Origin: Nitrospirota bacterium
GTDB taxonomy: Bacteria; Nitrospinota_A; UBA7883; JACRGQ01
Direction: 5' to 3'
Assembly: GCA_024275955.1 (NCBI GenBank)
Contig: JAJRYD010000026.1
Coordinates: 17,834-81,833, forward strand
Length of the DNA: 64,000 nt
The notes under the pieces are model-generated. The model worked only from the letters and a program-made list of their open reading frames with translations. It was not told where the DNA came from and searched no databases. Both the position numbers and the translations under genes were made by a program. This document shows, piece after piece, positions 9,408 to 18,309 of the stretch (position 1 is the stretch's first letter; the number at the start of each line of letters is the position of its first letter).

Positions 9408-10772
9408 TTGAGTTCTATTTTGATAGCCGACGATGAAAAAAGCATGAGGGAGATGCTTGAGATTATGCTCACGGATAAAGGGTACCGCATCTTTACCGCT
9501 TCCAGCTCTAAAGAGGCGAGTGAGGTTTTGAACAATAACGATATTGACCTTTTAATTTCCGATATGAAAATGCCGTCCGATGGCGGTATAGGCTTGCTGA
9601 AGAACTCTCTTAGGCTGGACAAAGCCCGTCCGGTGATAATGATTACCGCTTATGCTTCTGCCGGAAGCGCGGTCGAGGCGATGAAGCTTGGCGCTTTTGA
9701 CTATCTTACAAAACCTTTTAAGCTGGATGAAATTGAACTGGTAGTGAGGAACGCCTTAGAGCGCAGAAATCTTATACTCGAAAACAAAAATCTTAAAAGC
9801 GAGCTTGAAAAAAGTCGCGGCAAGCGGGACATGATAGGAAAGTCGAGAGAGATGAATGAAATCAGGGCTGTGGTAGACCGTGTCGCGGATAGCAGTGCTA
9901 CGGTGCTTATAACCGGCGAGAGCGGTACCGGCAAGGAGCTTATAGCGCAATCTCTTCATACCAGCTCTTCAAGGCGCGCCAAGCCGTTTCTTTCTATCAA
10001 CTGCGGGGCGATGCCGGAGCATCTTTTGGAGAGCGAGCTTTTTGGCCATGTAAAAGGAGCCTTTACCGGCGCGTCAGAAGATAAGAAAGGTTTATTGAAG
10101 GCGGCAAACGGGGGAACTTTCTTTTTCGATGAAATTGCCGAGATGTCTACGACTCTGCAAGTCAAACTGGTTAGAGTTATACAAGAGCGTGAAATAAGGC
10201 AGGTAGGCGGAATAAATGATATAAAGCTCGATGTAAGGTTTATTGCCGCCACCAACCGTGAGATCGAAGAAGCTGTCAGGGACGGTAGTTTTAGAGAAGA
10301 TCTTTATTACCGCCTTAATGTTGTTTCTATAAAGGCACCAAGCCTGCGCCAGAGACGGGAAGATATTCCACTGCTGGCAAAACATTTTCTTAGTAGGTTT
10401 AATATGGAAAACAATTCCCTTATACAGGGCTTTACTCCTGAGGCGATGAAGCTTATGGAGGAGTACCAGTGGCGTGGTAACATACGGGAGCTGGAAAATG
10501 TAGTGGAGCGTGCCGTTGTACTGGAAACCGATAAATGGATAACGCCGGAAAATCTTCCAGATAATTTGAGGTATCCTGTTTCCAGCTCTGATAATATAGT
10601 AATTCCGCAACAAGGAATCGACCTTGAAAAGAAGCTTAGTGAGATAGAAAAGGGTATAATCACCACTGCTCTCAAAAAAAGTTTGGGTTCAAGGAAGGTT
10701 GCGGCAAAACTTTTAAATATGAATTTAAGATCTCTGCGTTATAAAATCGGCAAATATGATATTTCACTTTAG
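9408..10772 (+). CDS. sigma-54-dependent response regulator, NtrC family
   Basis: The 454-residue regulator has a receiver domain (1-120) with acidic residues at 9-10, phosphoacceptor Asp52 (SDMKMP), Thr80 and Lys102. A sigma-54 AAA+ domain (about 140-370) follows, with Walker A GESGTGKE (170-177), GAFTGA (218-223) and the Walker B acids DE (241-242). The C-terminal Fis-type helix-turn-helix ends in LRSLRYKIGKYDI, which resembles PilR/ZraR-type regulators. GAFTGA is intact, so it should contact sigma-54. The start is TTG, with GGGAG upstream. No histidine kinase is adjacent, so the partner is unknown. Its 3' end overlaps the next gene by 17 bp. Confidence 0.93.
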   Translation: MSSILIADDEKSMREMLEIMLTDKGYRIFTASSSKEASEVLNNNDIDLLISDMKMPSDGGIGLLKNSLRLDKARPVIMITAYASAGSAVEAMKLGAFDYLTKPFKLDEIELVVRNALERRNLILENKNLKSELEKSRGKRDMIGKSREMNEIRAVVDRVADSSATVLITGESGTGKELIAQSLHTSSSRRAKPFLSINCGAMPEHLLESELFGHVKGAFTGASEDKKGLLKAANGGTFFFDEIAEMSTTLQVKLVRVIQEREIRQVGGINDIKLDVRFIAATNREIEEAVRDGSFREDLYYRLNVVSIKAPSLRQRREDIPLLAKHFLSRFNMENNSLIQGFTPEAMKLMEEYQWRGNIRELENVVERAVVLETDKWITPENLPDNLRYPVSSSDNIVIPQQGIDLEKKLSEIEKGIITTALKKSLGSRKVAAKLLNMNLRSLRYKIGKYDISL

Positions 10773-12807
10773 GCTTTTTTCTATCGCGTTTTTGATAACC
10801 GCGTTTTTTGCGGCAGGTTGCGCCACCACCGCGCCTGTGCCAAAGCCTAAAAAAAAGGTGCAGTCTCCAAAAGAATATAAAAAGAGTGGTGCTGGGCCGG
10901 ACGAGTCGGCGAGGCTTCGTGATGATGCCCAAAGAGCCAGAAATCAGCAAAAGCTTATAAAGGCCTACAAGGAAATGACCGAGGAGTTTCCCCGAGGTAA
11001 AGATTCTGGTTTCGCGTGGTTTAGGCTTGGTCAGCACTACATGAACATTAGAGACTACAGATCGGCGTTAAACGCCTTCGAAAAGGTCGTTACCTATTTT
11101 TCGGATGAACCATACTATTTCGAATCGTATATCAACGTCGGCATAAGCCTTGTTTATCTTAAAAGGCATTCGCAGGCGGAAGATGTCCTTAGAAAGGCGT
11201 ACGCAAAGGCAAGTAGTAAAAGGGGGATGTCGACAATCCTTTACCATCTTGGAGAGAACGCCTACCTGCTAAGCGATTTTAAAAAGGCGGTTAGATGGTT
11301 TATCGCGGCGATTGATATCAACGGAAGCTTTCGACGGCAGGCTGAAAGGCGGATAAGGCTGATTTTCCATAATTTTCTTTCGGAGGAAGATTTATACCTT
11401 TTCGCGATGCGGTATAAAACTAAGTTTCCGGCAGATGTCGCGTATCTTGAGCTTATCCAGATATACAAAAGAAACGCGGACTATATAAGCCTTGACGATA
11501 TACGAAAAGAGGCGAATGCGGCGTTCCCAGGCTTAGAGGCCGAGAAAAAGGAGCTTGAGGTGACAGCCGCTCCAGAAGGGGCTATTACCATCGGGGGGAT
11601 TTTTCCGCTTACAGGCAAAGACGCGGGGAAAGGGAGTGACGCTTTGCGTGGGGTTCAGCTCGCGTTTTCGATTAATGACACCGTTGTAAGTAAGAACAAC
11701 GTAAGGCTCTCAATAAAGGATTCGCAAAGTCTGCTTTCCGGTGCCGCTAAAGTGGCAAAAGAGTTTGGACAGGACAGCTCGGTGGTATCGGTGGTTGGTC
11801 CTTTTTCTGGCGACAGGTTGCTCGCCGTGTCAAGGGAACTGAGTAGGCACGGGATACCTGTTTTCTCTCAGGGGGAATTAAGTGGAATTCAAGGGAATAC
11901 CGTTTTTCCAATAGGGGTTTCCGGAAAGCATCAAGCTGAAATTATAAGCGAGCTTGCGGTAGATAACTTTGGTTTTTACCGCGTAGCAATCCTCTACCCG
12001 CAGGATGAGTACGGCAGAAGCATAATGAGATCATTTCAGGAAAGCATGAATCTTCTTGGAGCCAAAGTTGTTGTATCCGAGTCATATCACCCAGAGGCGA
12101 CGGACTTTGGCGCGCAGATAAAAAAAATGGGTGGTATCAGCGATTCTAAAATAAGGGATATCATTTACAAAATGGTGGAGGAAAACGAGGAGATTACGCC
12201 CGAAGAGATAAATGAAACACTTGAGATGAAATACCAGAACGGCTTGACGATTCCATATATAGTGAAGTATAGAGAGCTTCCGCTTACACCGGATAATTTT
12301 TCTATCGGCCTAAGGGTAAGCTATGATGCTCTCTACATTCCGGGGAAATACAATGTTGCAGGTCTCATCCTGCCGGAATTAGCTTTTTACAATATCTCTG
12401 CCCCCCAAGTGTTTGGTAGCGACCTTTATCTTTCGCAATCTCTGCTTTCAATAGCCAAGAGGCATGCCGAGGGGGTTATTTTTCCGGTTGAATTTTATGT
12501 AGGTTCGGAACGGTTTTTTGTTAGGAGATTTGTCGAAAACTTTGAAAACGCGTTCGGGGTAAAGCCGGGGCTAGAGGCGGCTAGAGCGTTTGACGCTGTC
12601 AGCCTTATTTTATCCGCGATAGGAAACGGAGCTTACAACAGGGCCAAAATAGCCGAACGCATCGGAAATATGGAAACCTACCTTGGTGTCAGCGGCGGAT
12701 ACAGCGGGGCTGGCGGCGGAGTTTTAGAAAAATCTCCCTTTTTTATGACAGTTAAAAAAGGGAAATTGATAGAATATAATCCTCTTAAGGCTGAGCTTAG
12801 GCAATAA
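10756..12807 (+). CDS. lipoprotein with TPR region and periplasmic-binding (LppC/branched-chain type) domain
   Basis: The 683-residue lipoprotein has a signal peptide with a lipobox ending at Cys22 (FFAAGC). A helical region with TPR-like repeats follows (about 50-240: FAWFRLGQHYMNIRDYRSAL and similar). A type I periplasmic-binding fold occupies about 270-660, opening with ITIGGIFPLTGKDAGKGS. This layout matches LpoA-like or Leu/Ile/Val-binding-like lipoproteins, some of which regulate peptidoglycan synthases. I cannot tell a penicillin-binding-protein activator from a ligand sensor. The start lies inside the end of the NtrC-type regulator, so the two are co-transcribed. There is no ABC permease nearby, which argues against simple amino acid uptake. 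Confidence 0.78.
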   Translation: MIFHFRLFSIAFLITAFFAAGCATTAPVPKPKKKVQSPKEYKKSGAGPDESARLRDDAQRARNQQKLIKAYKEMTEEFPRGKDSGFAWFRLGQHYMNIRDYRSALNAFEKVVTYFSDEPYYFESYINVGISLVYLKRHSQAEDVLRKAYAKASSKRGMSTILYHLGENAYLLSDFKKAVRWFIAAIDINGSFRRQAERRIRLIFHNFLSEEDLYLFAMRYKTKFPADVAYLELIQIYKRNADYISLDDIRKEANAAFPGLEAEKKELEVTAAPEGAITIGGIFPLTGKDAGKGSDALRGVQLAFSINDTVVSKNNVRLSIKDSQSLLSGAAKVAKEFGQDSSVVSVVGPFSGDRLLAVSRELSRHGIPVFSQGELSGIQGNTVFPIGVSGKHQAEIISELAVDNFGFYRVAILYPQDEYGRSIMRSFQESMNLLGAKVVVSESYHPEATDFGAQIKKMGGISDSKIRDIIYKMVEENEEITPEEINETLEMKYQNGLTIPYIVKYRELPLTPDNFSIGLRVSYDALYIPGKYNVAGLILPELAFYNISAPQVFGSDLYLSQSLLSIAKRHAEGVIFPVEFYVGSERFFVRRFVENFENAFGVKPGLEAARAFDAVSLILSAIGNGAYNRAKIAERIGNMETYLGVSGGYSGAGGGVLEKSPFFMTVKKGKLIEYNPLKAELRQ

Positions 12808-12826
12808 TTTAAAATCTTCCTTAGAA

Positions 12827-13366
12827 CTACTTGTTTGCCTCGTCGTACAGCTTTATTACCTCTTTGGTAATATCTATCGAATCGTCGAAGTAAACGATAG
12901 AGCCTGGTGCCGTCGGTTTTTTGCTTCCTTCAAAAACTATGGTGTACCCTTCCTTTTTCGCGTAATCTTCGATAACTTTCATTATGCCGATGTAGATTTT
13001 TTCCGTAGCCGCTTTTTGCGTCGCGACAAATTCAGCTCTGCGGTCTTCGCTATATCTTTCCAGCTCTTTGCCGAGCTTTCGGAATTTTGTTTCTTTTTCC
13101 ACTCTTGCCTGTTCGCTAAGCATAAATCCTTGAGTTTTTAATTCATCACGCAGTTTTTTTACCTCTTCGGCTTTTTGCATAATGATGTCTTGCTGTTTTT
13201 GCATCCGCTTTTTCATTTTATCAACGGTCTCCCGTCCTTTTTTTGTTTCATTAAGGGCCATTTGAAGGTCTACAATGCCGATTTTGCCAGATTCGACAGC
13301 CTCCAACGGCAGGTAGCTTATCAGCAGGGTCAGTCCCGCAAAAATAGCGACTAAATTTTTTTTCAT
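12827..13366 (-). CDS. OmpH/Skp-family periplasmic chaperone
   Basis: The 179-residue protein has a signal peptide (MKKNLVAIFAGLTLLISYLP) and the family opening GKIGIVDLQMALNETKKG. A long lysine-rich coiled coil (about 45-115) follows and corresponds to the tentacles that hold unfolded outer-membrane proteins. The frame is open further upstream, but the ATG at 13366 is chosen because AAGGAGA lies 7 bp before it and the signal peptide starts there. It lies directly downstream of bamA, the classical bamA-skp order, so both serve outer-membrane protein assembly. Confidence 0.92.
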   Translation of the reverse strand: MKKNLVAIFAGLTLLISYLPLEAVESGKIGIVDLQMALNETKKGRETVDKMKKRMQKQQDIIMQKAEEVKKLRDELKTQGFMLSEQARVEKETKFRKLGKELERYSEDRRAEFVATQKAATEKIYIGIMKVIEDYAKKEGYTIVFEGSKKPTAPGSIVYFDDSIDITKEVIKLYDEANK

Positions 13367-13391
13367 TCCACTCTCTCCTTTTTCAATTTTA

Positions 13392-15698
13392 TTAGAAACC
13401 AAGTCTACCAATATTCAGGTTGAACTGCGTGGGCGCCTCACCATCTTTTCTATCCAGCTTAAAGCCCCATGTCATCACTATAGGTCCCATAGGGGTTAAG
13501 AAGCGAAGCCCGAACCCGTATGAATGTCTCATCTTGCCAAAGTCGTACCGTTTGTTGGTAGTTTTGGAGAGGTTTCCAATCTCTCCGTAAATCTGTCCAC
13601 GATCATAAAAGAGCATAGCACTAATCATTTTTGAAAAAGGATAGTTTATTTCGGTAGAAAGAAGAAGCGAAGAATCGCCGCCGATTGAATCGCCGATATT
13701 GTCTACAGGCCCGATATCATCGAACGTAAAGCCCCGCAGTGAGCTACCACTGAGGAAGTAGTTTTCAAATAACGGCAGTGTCTGGTTGCCGTAGCCCCTT
13801 GCATGTTTTACATCGCCCTTGAGCCGGAGAACGAATTCATAAGGCAGGGCATAATACCTATTGCCCGACAGTTCGGCCTTATAGAAATTAAGAGCGCCTC
13901 CAAACGGTCCGCCGGCAACTTCCATAGAACTTACTACCTTGAAACCGCTGGTAGGGAAATAGATGTTGTCTACGGTATTGATGGTGTAGATAGGCGTAAG
14001 CGAGCTTGTGAGGTTGTTTCCTTCCAGCGAGAGGAGATAAGTGCCGCTTGAGGCTAAGTCGTTCAGGCTGACTTTGACTTTCTGAATTTTGTATTGCAGT
14101 TTTACAGAGCTATATTCTCCTAAGGCTCTTCCTATCGTCGCGTCTCCACCTTTTGTCCTTGTCGTATATGTAATCCAGTTGTTCTTTTTTGAGAACGCGC
14201 TGAAGCGGAGGAAGATATCTCTGTTTCTGAATTTTGGTTCGGTAAGGCTTAAGGAGTACTCTTCTCGCAGATTAGAGTTGCTAACTATTAAAGAGAGCTG
14301 TTTTCCGGTGCCGAATAGGTTTTTTTCCGTTATGCCAAGGTTGAGGGATATATTTTCGACACTGTTGTAAGAAAACCCTACTTGGAAGTTTCCCGTAGTT
14401 TGCTCAATTACGGCAACATTTAGATCCATCTGGTCAGGACGGTCCCCGCTCTTTTGCTCTATGTTAATACCTCCAAAAAAGCCGGTATTGTTTAACCTCT
14501 GCCTTGTCCTGCGCATTTTAGAGCCTTTAAAAAGCTCGCCTTCGTGAAACCGGAACTCGCGTCTTATGACATTCCCATGGGTTTTATCGTTTCCCGAAAT
14601 AGTTATCTTCCCGATGTAGACCATATCGCCGGGGCTTACTTTCAGATGAATATCTACCATCTTGGCCTCTTCGTCTTCTGTGATATTCGGCATGACATTA
14701 GCGTAGGCGTACCCTTTGTCGGAATACATCTCTGTAACTTTAAATATATTTTCACGAAATGTTGACTGGTTGAACGGGTCTCCCTCTTTGAGGGTTACTT
14801 TTTCCAATATCTCCTCGGCGGTAAATACCGCGTCTCCTTCGGCGGTTATCTTTCTTACAAAATACTGACTCCCTTCATTAACAAAGAAGTTGACCATTAT
14901 TCGTCCCTTTTCCTGGTCTACTTCGATTCTTGGTTCTTCAATTCTTGACTTTATATAGCCAAAGTCACGGTATTTTGATTCAATCCTAAGCCTATCGGTT
15001 TTGATTGACTCTTTTTCGTAGTTGCCGCCGCTTCCCAGAAAAGACCAAAATCCGACAGGCTTTGTTTGCATGCTTTTGCCAAGTACAAAATCTTCTATCG
15101 CTTTATTTCCATAGAAATTAACTTCCGAAATTTTGATTTTCTGATTTTCCTTGATGGCGTATGTAATGTCGACCTGACGGTTGCCTGCATCTGCTACTAT
15201 CGGAGTTATCTTGGTAAAGTAAAACCCTTTTTTCCTGTACCTCTCTTTTATTTTGTTAATATCTTTTTGAAGCACATGCTTTTGGAAGTAGGTTCCTTTT
15301 TTCATTTTAAGAAAAATCTTTAAATCTTTTTTCGGAATTTCTTTTAAGCCTTTGAACGCGACCGATTTGACAAAAGGTTTTTCTTTTACCCTAAAGGTCA
15401 GGATAATGCCGTCTATCTCCTCGTCCGTTTCCAGCTGAATGTCGTCAAAATATTTGAGCGCGAATATGCGCCTTATATCTTCTCTAGTTTTGGTTACGGA
15501 ATATCTTTCGCCTGTTTTCGAGTGGATGTAAAACCGTATGGTGTTGTTGTTGGCCCGCTGGTTCCCTGTTATTTTTATTTCCTTGATTTTTTTGGAAAAA
15601 TCGAGCGCGGTGGAATAAGCGGGAAAAAGGAAAATAGATATTACGCAAAAAAGCGCAAGCCACAAACGGCTATGTTTATATTCCCTCATCCCCTGCAC
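13392..15698 (-). CDS. bamA: outer membrane protein assembly factor BamA
   Basis: The 768-residue protein has a signal peptide, five POTRA repeats (about 35-430; first one KIKEIKITGNQRANNNTIRF) and a C-terminal Omp85 beta-barrel (about 440-768) ending in the outer-membrane signal residue Phe (NIGRLGF). BamA folds and inserts beta-barrel proteins. The start is taken as GTG at 15698 with AAGGG upstream; an ATG three codons later is possible. The OmpH/Skp gene follows 25 bp after its stop. Size and domain count are normal. Confidence 0.96.
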   Translation of the reverse strand: MQGMREYKHSRLWLALFCVISIFLFPAYSTALDFSKKIKEIKITGNQRANNNTIRFYIHSKTGERYSVTKTREDIRRIFALKYFDDIQLETDEEIDGIILTFRVKEKPFVKSVAFKGLKEIPKKDLKIFLKMKKGTYFQKHVLQKDINKIKERYRKKGFYFTKITPIVADAGNRQVDITYAIKENQKIKISEVNFYGNKAIEDFVLGKSMQTKPVGFWSFLGSGGNYEKESIKTDRLRIESKYRDFGYIKSRIEEPRIEVDQEKGRIMVNFFVNEGSQYFVRKITAEGDAVFTAEEILEKVTLKEGDPFNQSTFRENIFKVTEMYSDKGYAYANVMPNITEDEEAKMVDIHLKVSPGDMVYIGKITISGNDKTHGNVIRREFRFHEGELFKGSKMRRTRQRLNNTGFFGGINIEQKSGDRPDQMDLNVAVIEQTTGNFQVGFSYNSVENISLNLGITEKNLFGTGKQLSLIVSNSNLREEYSLSLTEPKFRNRDIFLRFSAFSKKNNWITYTTRTKGGDATIGRALGEYSSVKLQYKIQKVKVSLNDLASSGTYLLSLEGNNLTSSLTPIYTINTVDNIYFPTSGFKVVSSMEVAGGPFGGALNFYKAELSGNRYYALPYEFVLRLKGDVKHARGYGNQTLPLFENYFLSGSSLRGFTFDDIGPVDNIGDSIGGDSSLLLSTEINYPFSKMISAMLFYDRGQIYGEIGNLSKTTNKRYDFGKMRHSYGFGLRFLTPMGPIVMTWGFKLDRKDGEAPTQFNLNIGRLGF

Positions 15699-15759
15699 GG
15701 AAAAACCCTTTAGATATGTTTTTGGTCTGTTTTAGAAGATTGCCAATTGAATGACCACG

Positions 15760-18189
15760 CTACAGGCTTTCAACTGTGGTTTTTTCTTCCAGAAAAATGG
15801 CATCGTCTTTTAAGGAAACAATCGCCGTTCCGCCCGGAAGAAGCTCGCCGTAAAGGATTTTGTCCGAAAGCGGGTTCTCAAGATACTTCTGTATTGATCG
15901 CTTAATAGGCCTTGCCCCATTGGACTGGTCGTACCCCTTGTCCATGAGCCATTTTTTGGCATCGTCGCTTATTTCTATTTCAATTTTCTCTTCCCTTAGC
16001 CGTTCGGCCAGTTTTTCCAGCTGGAGGTCTACAATTTTAGAAATAGAATTACGGTTAAGCTTGTTGAATACTACGACTTCGTCAACCCTGTTTAGAAACT
16101 CAGGGCTGAATGTCCGTTTTAACTCGCCTCGTATTTCGTCCGACATCTTTTTGTAGCCGAACTCCTCTGCCTCGGATTGGAAACCGAGAGAGACACTTTT
16201 TTCGATAGCTCTTGCGGAAAGGTTAGATGTCATTATAAGTATTACATTTCTAAAGCTTACCTGCCTGCCGTAGCTGTCGGTCAAAATGCCTTCATCCATA
16301 ATTTGAAGAAGCATCTGGTAAATATCGGGATGTCCCTTTTCTATCTCATCAAGCAGTACCACAGAGTAAGGTTTGCGGCGCACCCGTTCCGTAAGCTGGC
16401 CACCTTCTTCGTAGCCGACGTAGCCGGGAGGCGCTCCGGTAAGCTTGGAGGCGGTAAACTTTTCGTTAAATTCCGACATATCAAGCCTTATAATCGCTTT
16501 TCTGTCGCCAAAGAGGTGTTCTGCTACCACGTTGGCGAGTTCGGTTTTCCCAACGCCGGTCGGCCCTAGAAACAGGAAACTCCCCATAGGCTTAGAGTGG
16601 TCCTTAAGGCCGGCGCGCGACCTGCGCACCGCCTCGCATACGATATCGACAGCTTTATCCTGCCCGAATACTTTTTGTCGGATATCAAAGGCCATTTCTT
16701 TTAAACGCTCAGTCTCTTCTTTGGCGATTCGGCTCAAAGGTATTCCGGTAATCGCGGAGACAACCTCTGCTATATCGGCTTCAGTCACTTCCGGTATCGC
16801 GTCGTTCGACTCATTGTCCCACTGGTCTTTGAGCGACTCCAGATCTTTTCGGAGCTTTTCCTCCTTATCGCGCAGTTCTACAGCTTTGTCAAAATCTTGC
16901 CGTTCGATATTTTCCTTTTTGTCGCGCACGGCACCGTCTATCTTTCTTTGCATATCACGGACAACCGGAGGGTATGTAACCTGCCTGAGGCGCACTCTAG
17001 AGCCTGCTTCATCGACGAGGTCTATCGCCTTGTCCGGCAGAAACCTGTCGTTTATATATTTATCTGAAAGCGTTGCCGCCGCCTTTATAGCTTCGTCGAG
17101 TATTGTCGCGTGATGGTGGGTTTCATATTCTGCCTTTAGGCCCCGGATAATCTGAATTGTCTCATCGACAGATGGAGCGGCGACCATTATCGGCTGGAAC
17201 CGCCTTTCGAGTGCGCCGTTTTTTTCTATGTACTTGCGGTATTCATCGGTGGTCGTCGCTCCTATGCACTGTATGTCACCGCGAGAAAGAGCAGGCTTTA
17301 GCATGTTGGAAGCATCCACAGAGCCTTCCGCCGCGCCGGCCCCTACCAGTGTGTGAATTTCATCTATAAAGAGAATAACTTTCGATGAGGCGAGAATCTC
17401 TTTCATTATCGCTTTTATTCTTTGTTCAAACTGTCCGCGATATTTGGTGCCGGCTATTATCGCGCCGAGGTCCAGCGAGATTACCTGTTTATCGTAAAGA
17501 AGTTGCGGAACTTCTCTCTCTATAATTCTCTGCGCGAGCCCTTCCACGATTGCGGTTTTGCCTACACCGGGTTCTCCAATCAGGATGGGGTTGTTTTTAG
17601 TCCTTCTAGCTAAAATCTGTATAAGCCGTTCTATTTCGCCTTCGCGTCCTATAACTGGGTCGAGTTTCTTTTTGGCGGCTAGTTCCGTAAGGTCCCTGCC
17701 GAATTCATCCAGAGCTGGAGTTTTTGTTTTTTCTTTTTCTTGCGGAGAGGCAGGCTCGCGAAGGAGGTTGATAGTCTGCTCCCGTATATCTATATAATTG
17801 ATATTCACACCGATAAGTACGCGCGCGGCGACACCTTCTTTTTCCCTCATAAGGCCTAGAAGCAGATGCTCAGTGCCTATGTAGGTGTGTCCCATAGAAC
17901 GGGCTTCCTCTACCGAAAATTCTAAAACCTTTTTTGCCCGCGCGGTGAATGGAATGTCGCCGATTACAAGAGAGCTGGAGCTTGGCGGCATCAGCCTTAC
18001 TATTTCCAGATTGATATGGCTGGTGTCTACTCCCAGCCTTTTGAGCACGGCGATCGCCACACCTCCGCCATCGCGTAGAATTCCGAGTAACAGATGTTCG
18101 GTGCCTAGATATTCATGCTGATTTTTTTCTGCTTCTTCCCGGGCTAGAATGACTACTTTTCTTGCCCGTTCTGTAAATCGTTTAAACAT
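15760..18189 (-). CDS. clpC: Clp protease ATP-binding subunit ClpC
   Basis: The 809-residue AAA+ unfoldase has two N-terminal Clp repeats (about 1-145), a first AAA domain (Walker A GEPGVGKT near residue 206), a UVR-type coiled segment (about 415-450, [19 protein letters not shown]) and a second AAA domain (Walker A GPTGVGKT near 540). The UVR segment and length distinguish ClpC from ClpA and ClpB. It would feed substrates to ClpP, which is not in the window. GGAGA lies 6 bp before the ATG. It is divergent from the RND transporter. Confidence 0.94.
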   Translation of the reverse strand: MFKRFTERARKVVILAREEAEKNQHEYLGTEHLLLGILRDGGGVAIAVLKRLGVDTSHINLEIVRLMPPSSSSLVIGDIPFTARAKKVLEFSVEEARSMGHTYIGTEHLLLGLMREKEGVAARVLIGVNINYIDIREQTINLLREPASPQEKEKTKTPALDEFGRDLTELAAKKKLDPVIGREGEIERLIQILARRTKNNPILIGEPGVGKTAIVEGLAQRIIEREVPQLLYDKQVISLDLGAIIAGTKYRGQFEQRIKAIMKEILASSKVILFIDEIHTLVGAGAAEGSVDASNMLKPALSRGDIQCIGATTTDEYRKYIEKNGALERRFQPIMVAAPSVDETIQIIRGLKAEYETHHHATILDEAIKAAATLSDKYINDRFLPDKAIDLVDEAGSRVRLRQVTYPPVVRDMQRKIDGAVRDKKENIERQDFDKAVELRDKEEKLRKDLESLKDQWDNESNDAIPEVTEADIAEVVSAITGIPLSRIAKEETERLKEMAFDIRQKVFGQDKAVDIVCEAVRRSRAGLKDHSKPMGSFLFLGPTGVGKTELANVVAEHLFGDRKAIIRLDMSEFNEKFTASKLTGAPPGYVGYEEGGQLTERVRRKPYSVVLLDEIEKGHPDIYQMLLQIMDEGILTDSYGRQVSFRNVILIMTSNLSARAIEKSVSLGFQSEAEEFGYKKMSDEIRGELKRTFSPEFLNRVDEVVVFNKLNRNSISKIVDLQLEKLAERLREEKIEIEISDDAKKWLMDKGYDQSNGARPIKRSIQKYLENPLSDKILYGELLPGGTAIVSLKDDAIFLEEKTTVESL

Positions 18190-18309
18190 TGTTGTCTCCT
18201 ACATTCATACATCTGGCTATTCCAGCCAGCTTTGCGGCAACATCCCACCGCCATATCGGCCTAATACTCTTATCGGATGAGAGGCTAATATTGATTATAA
18301 TCAAATTCT

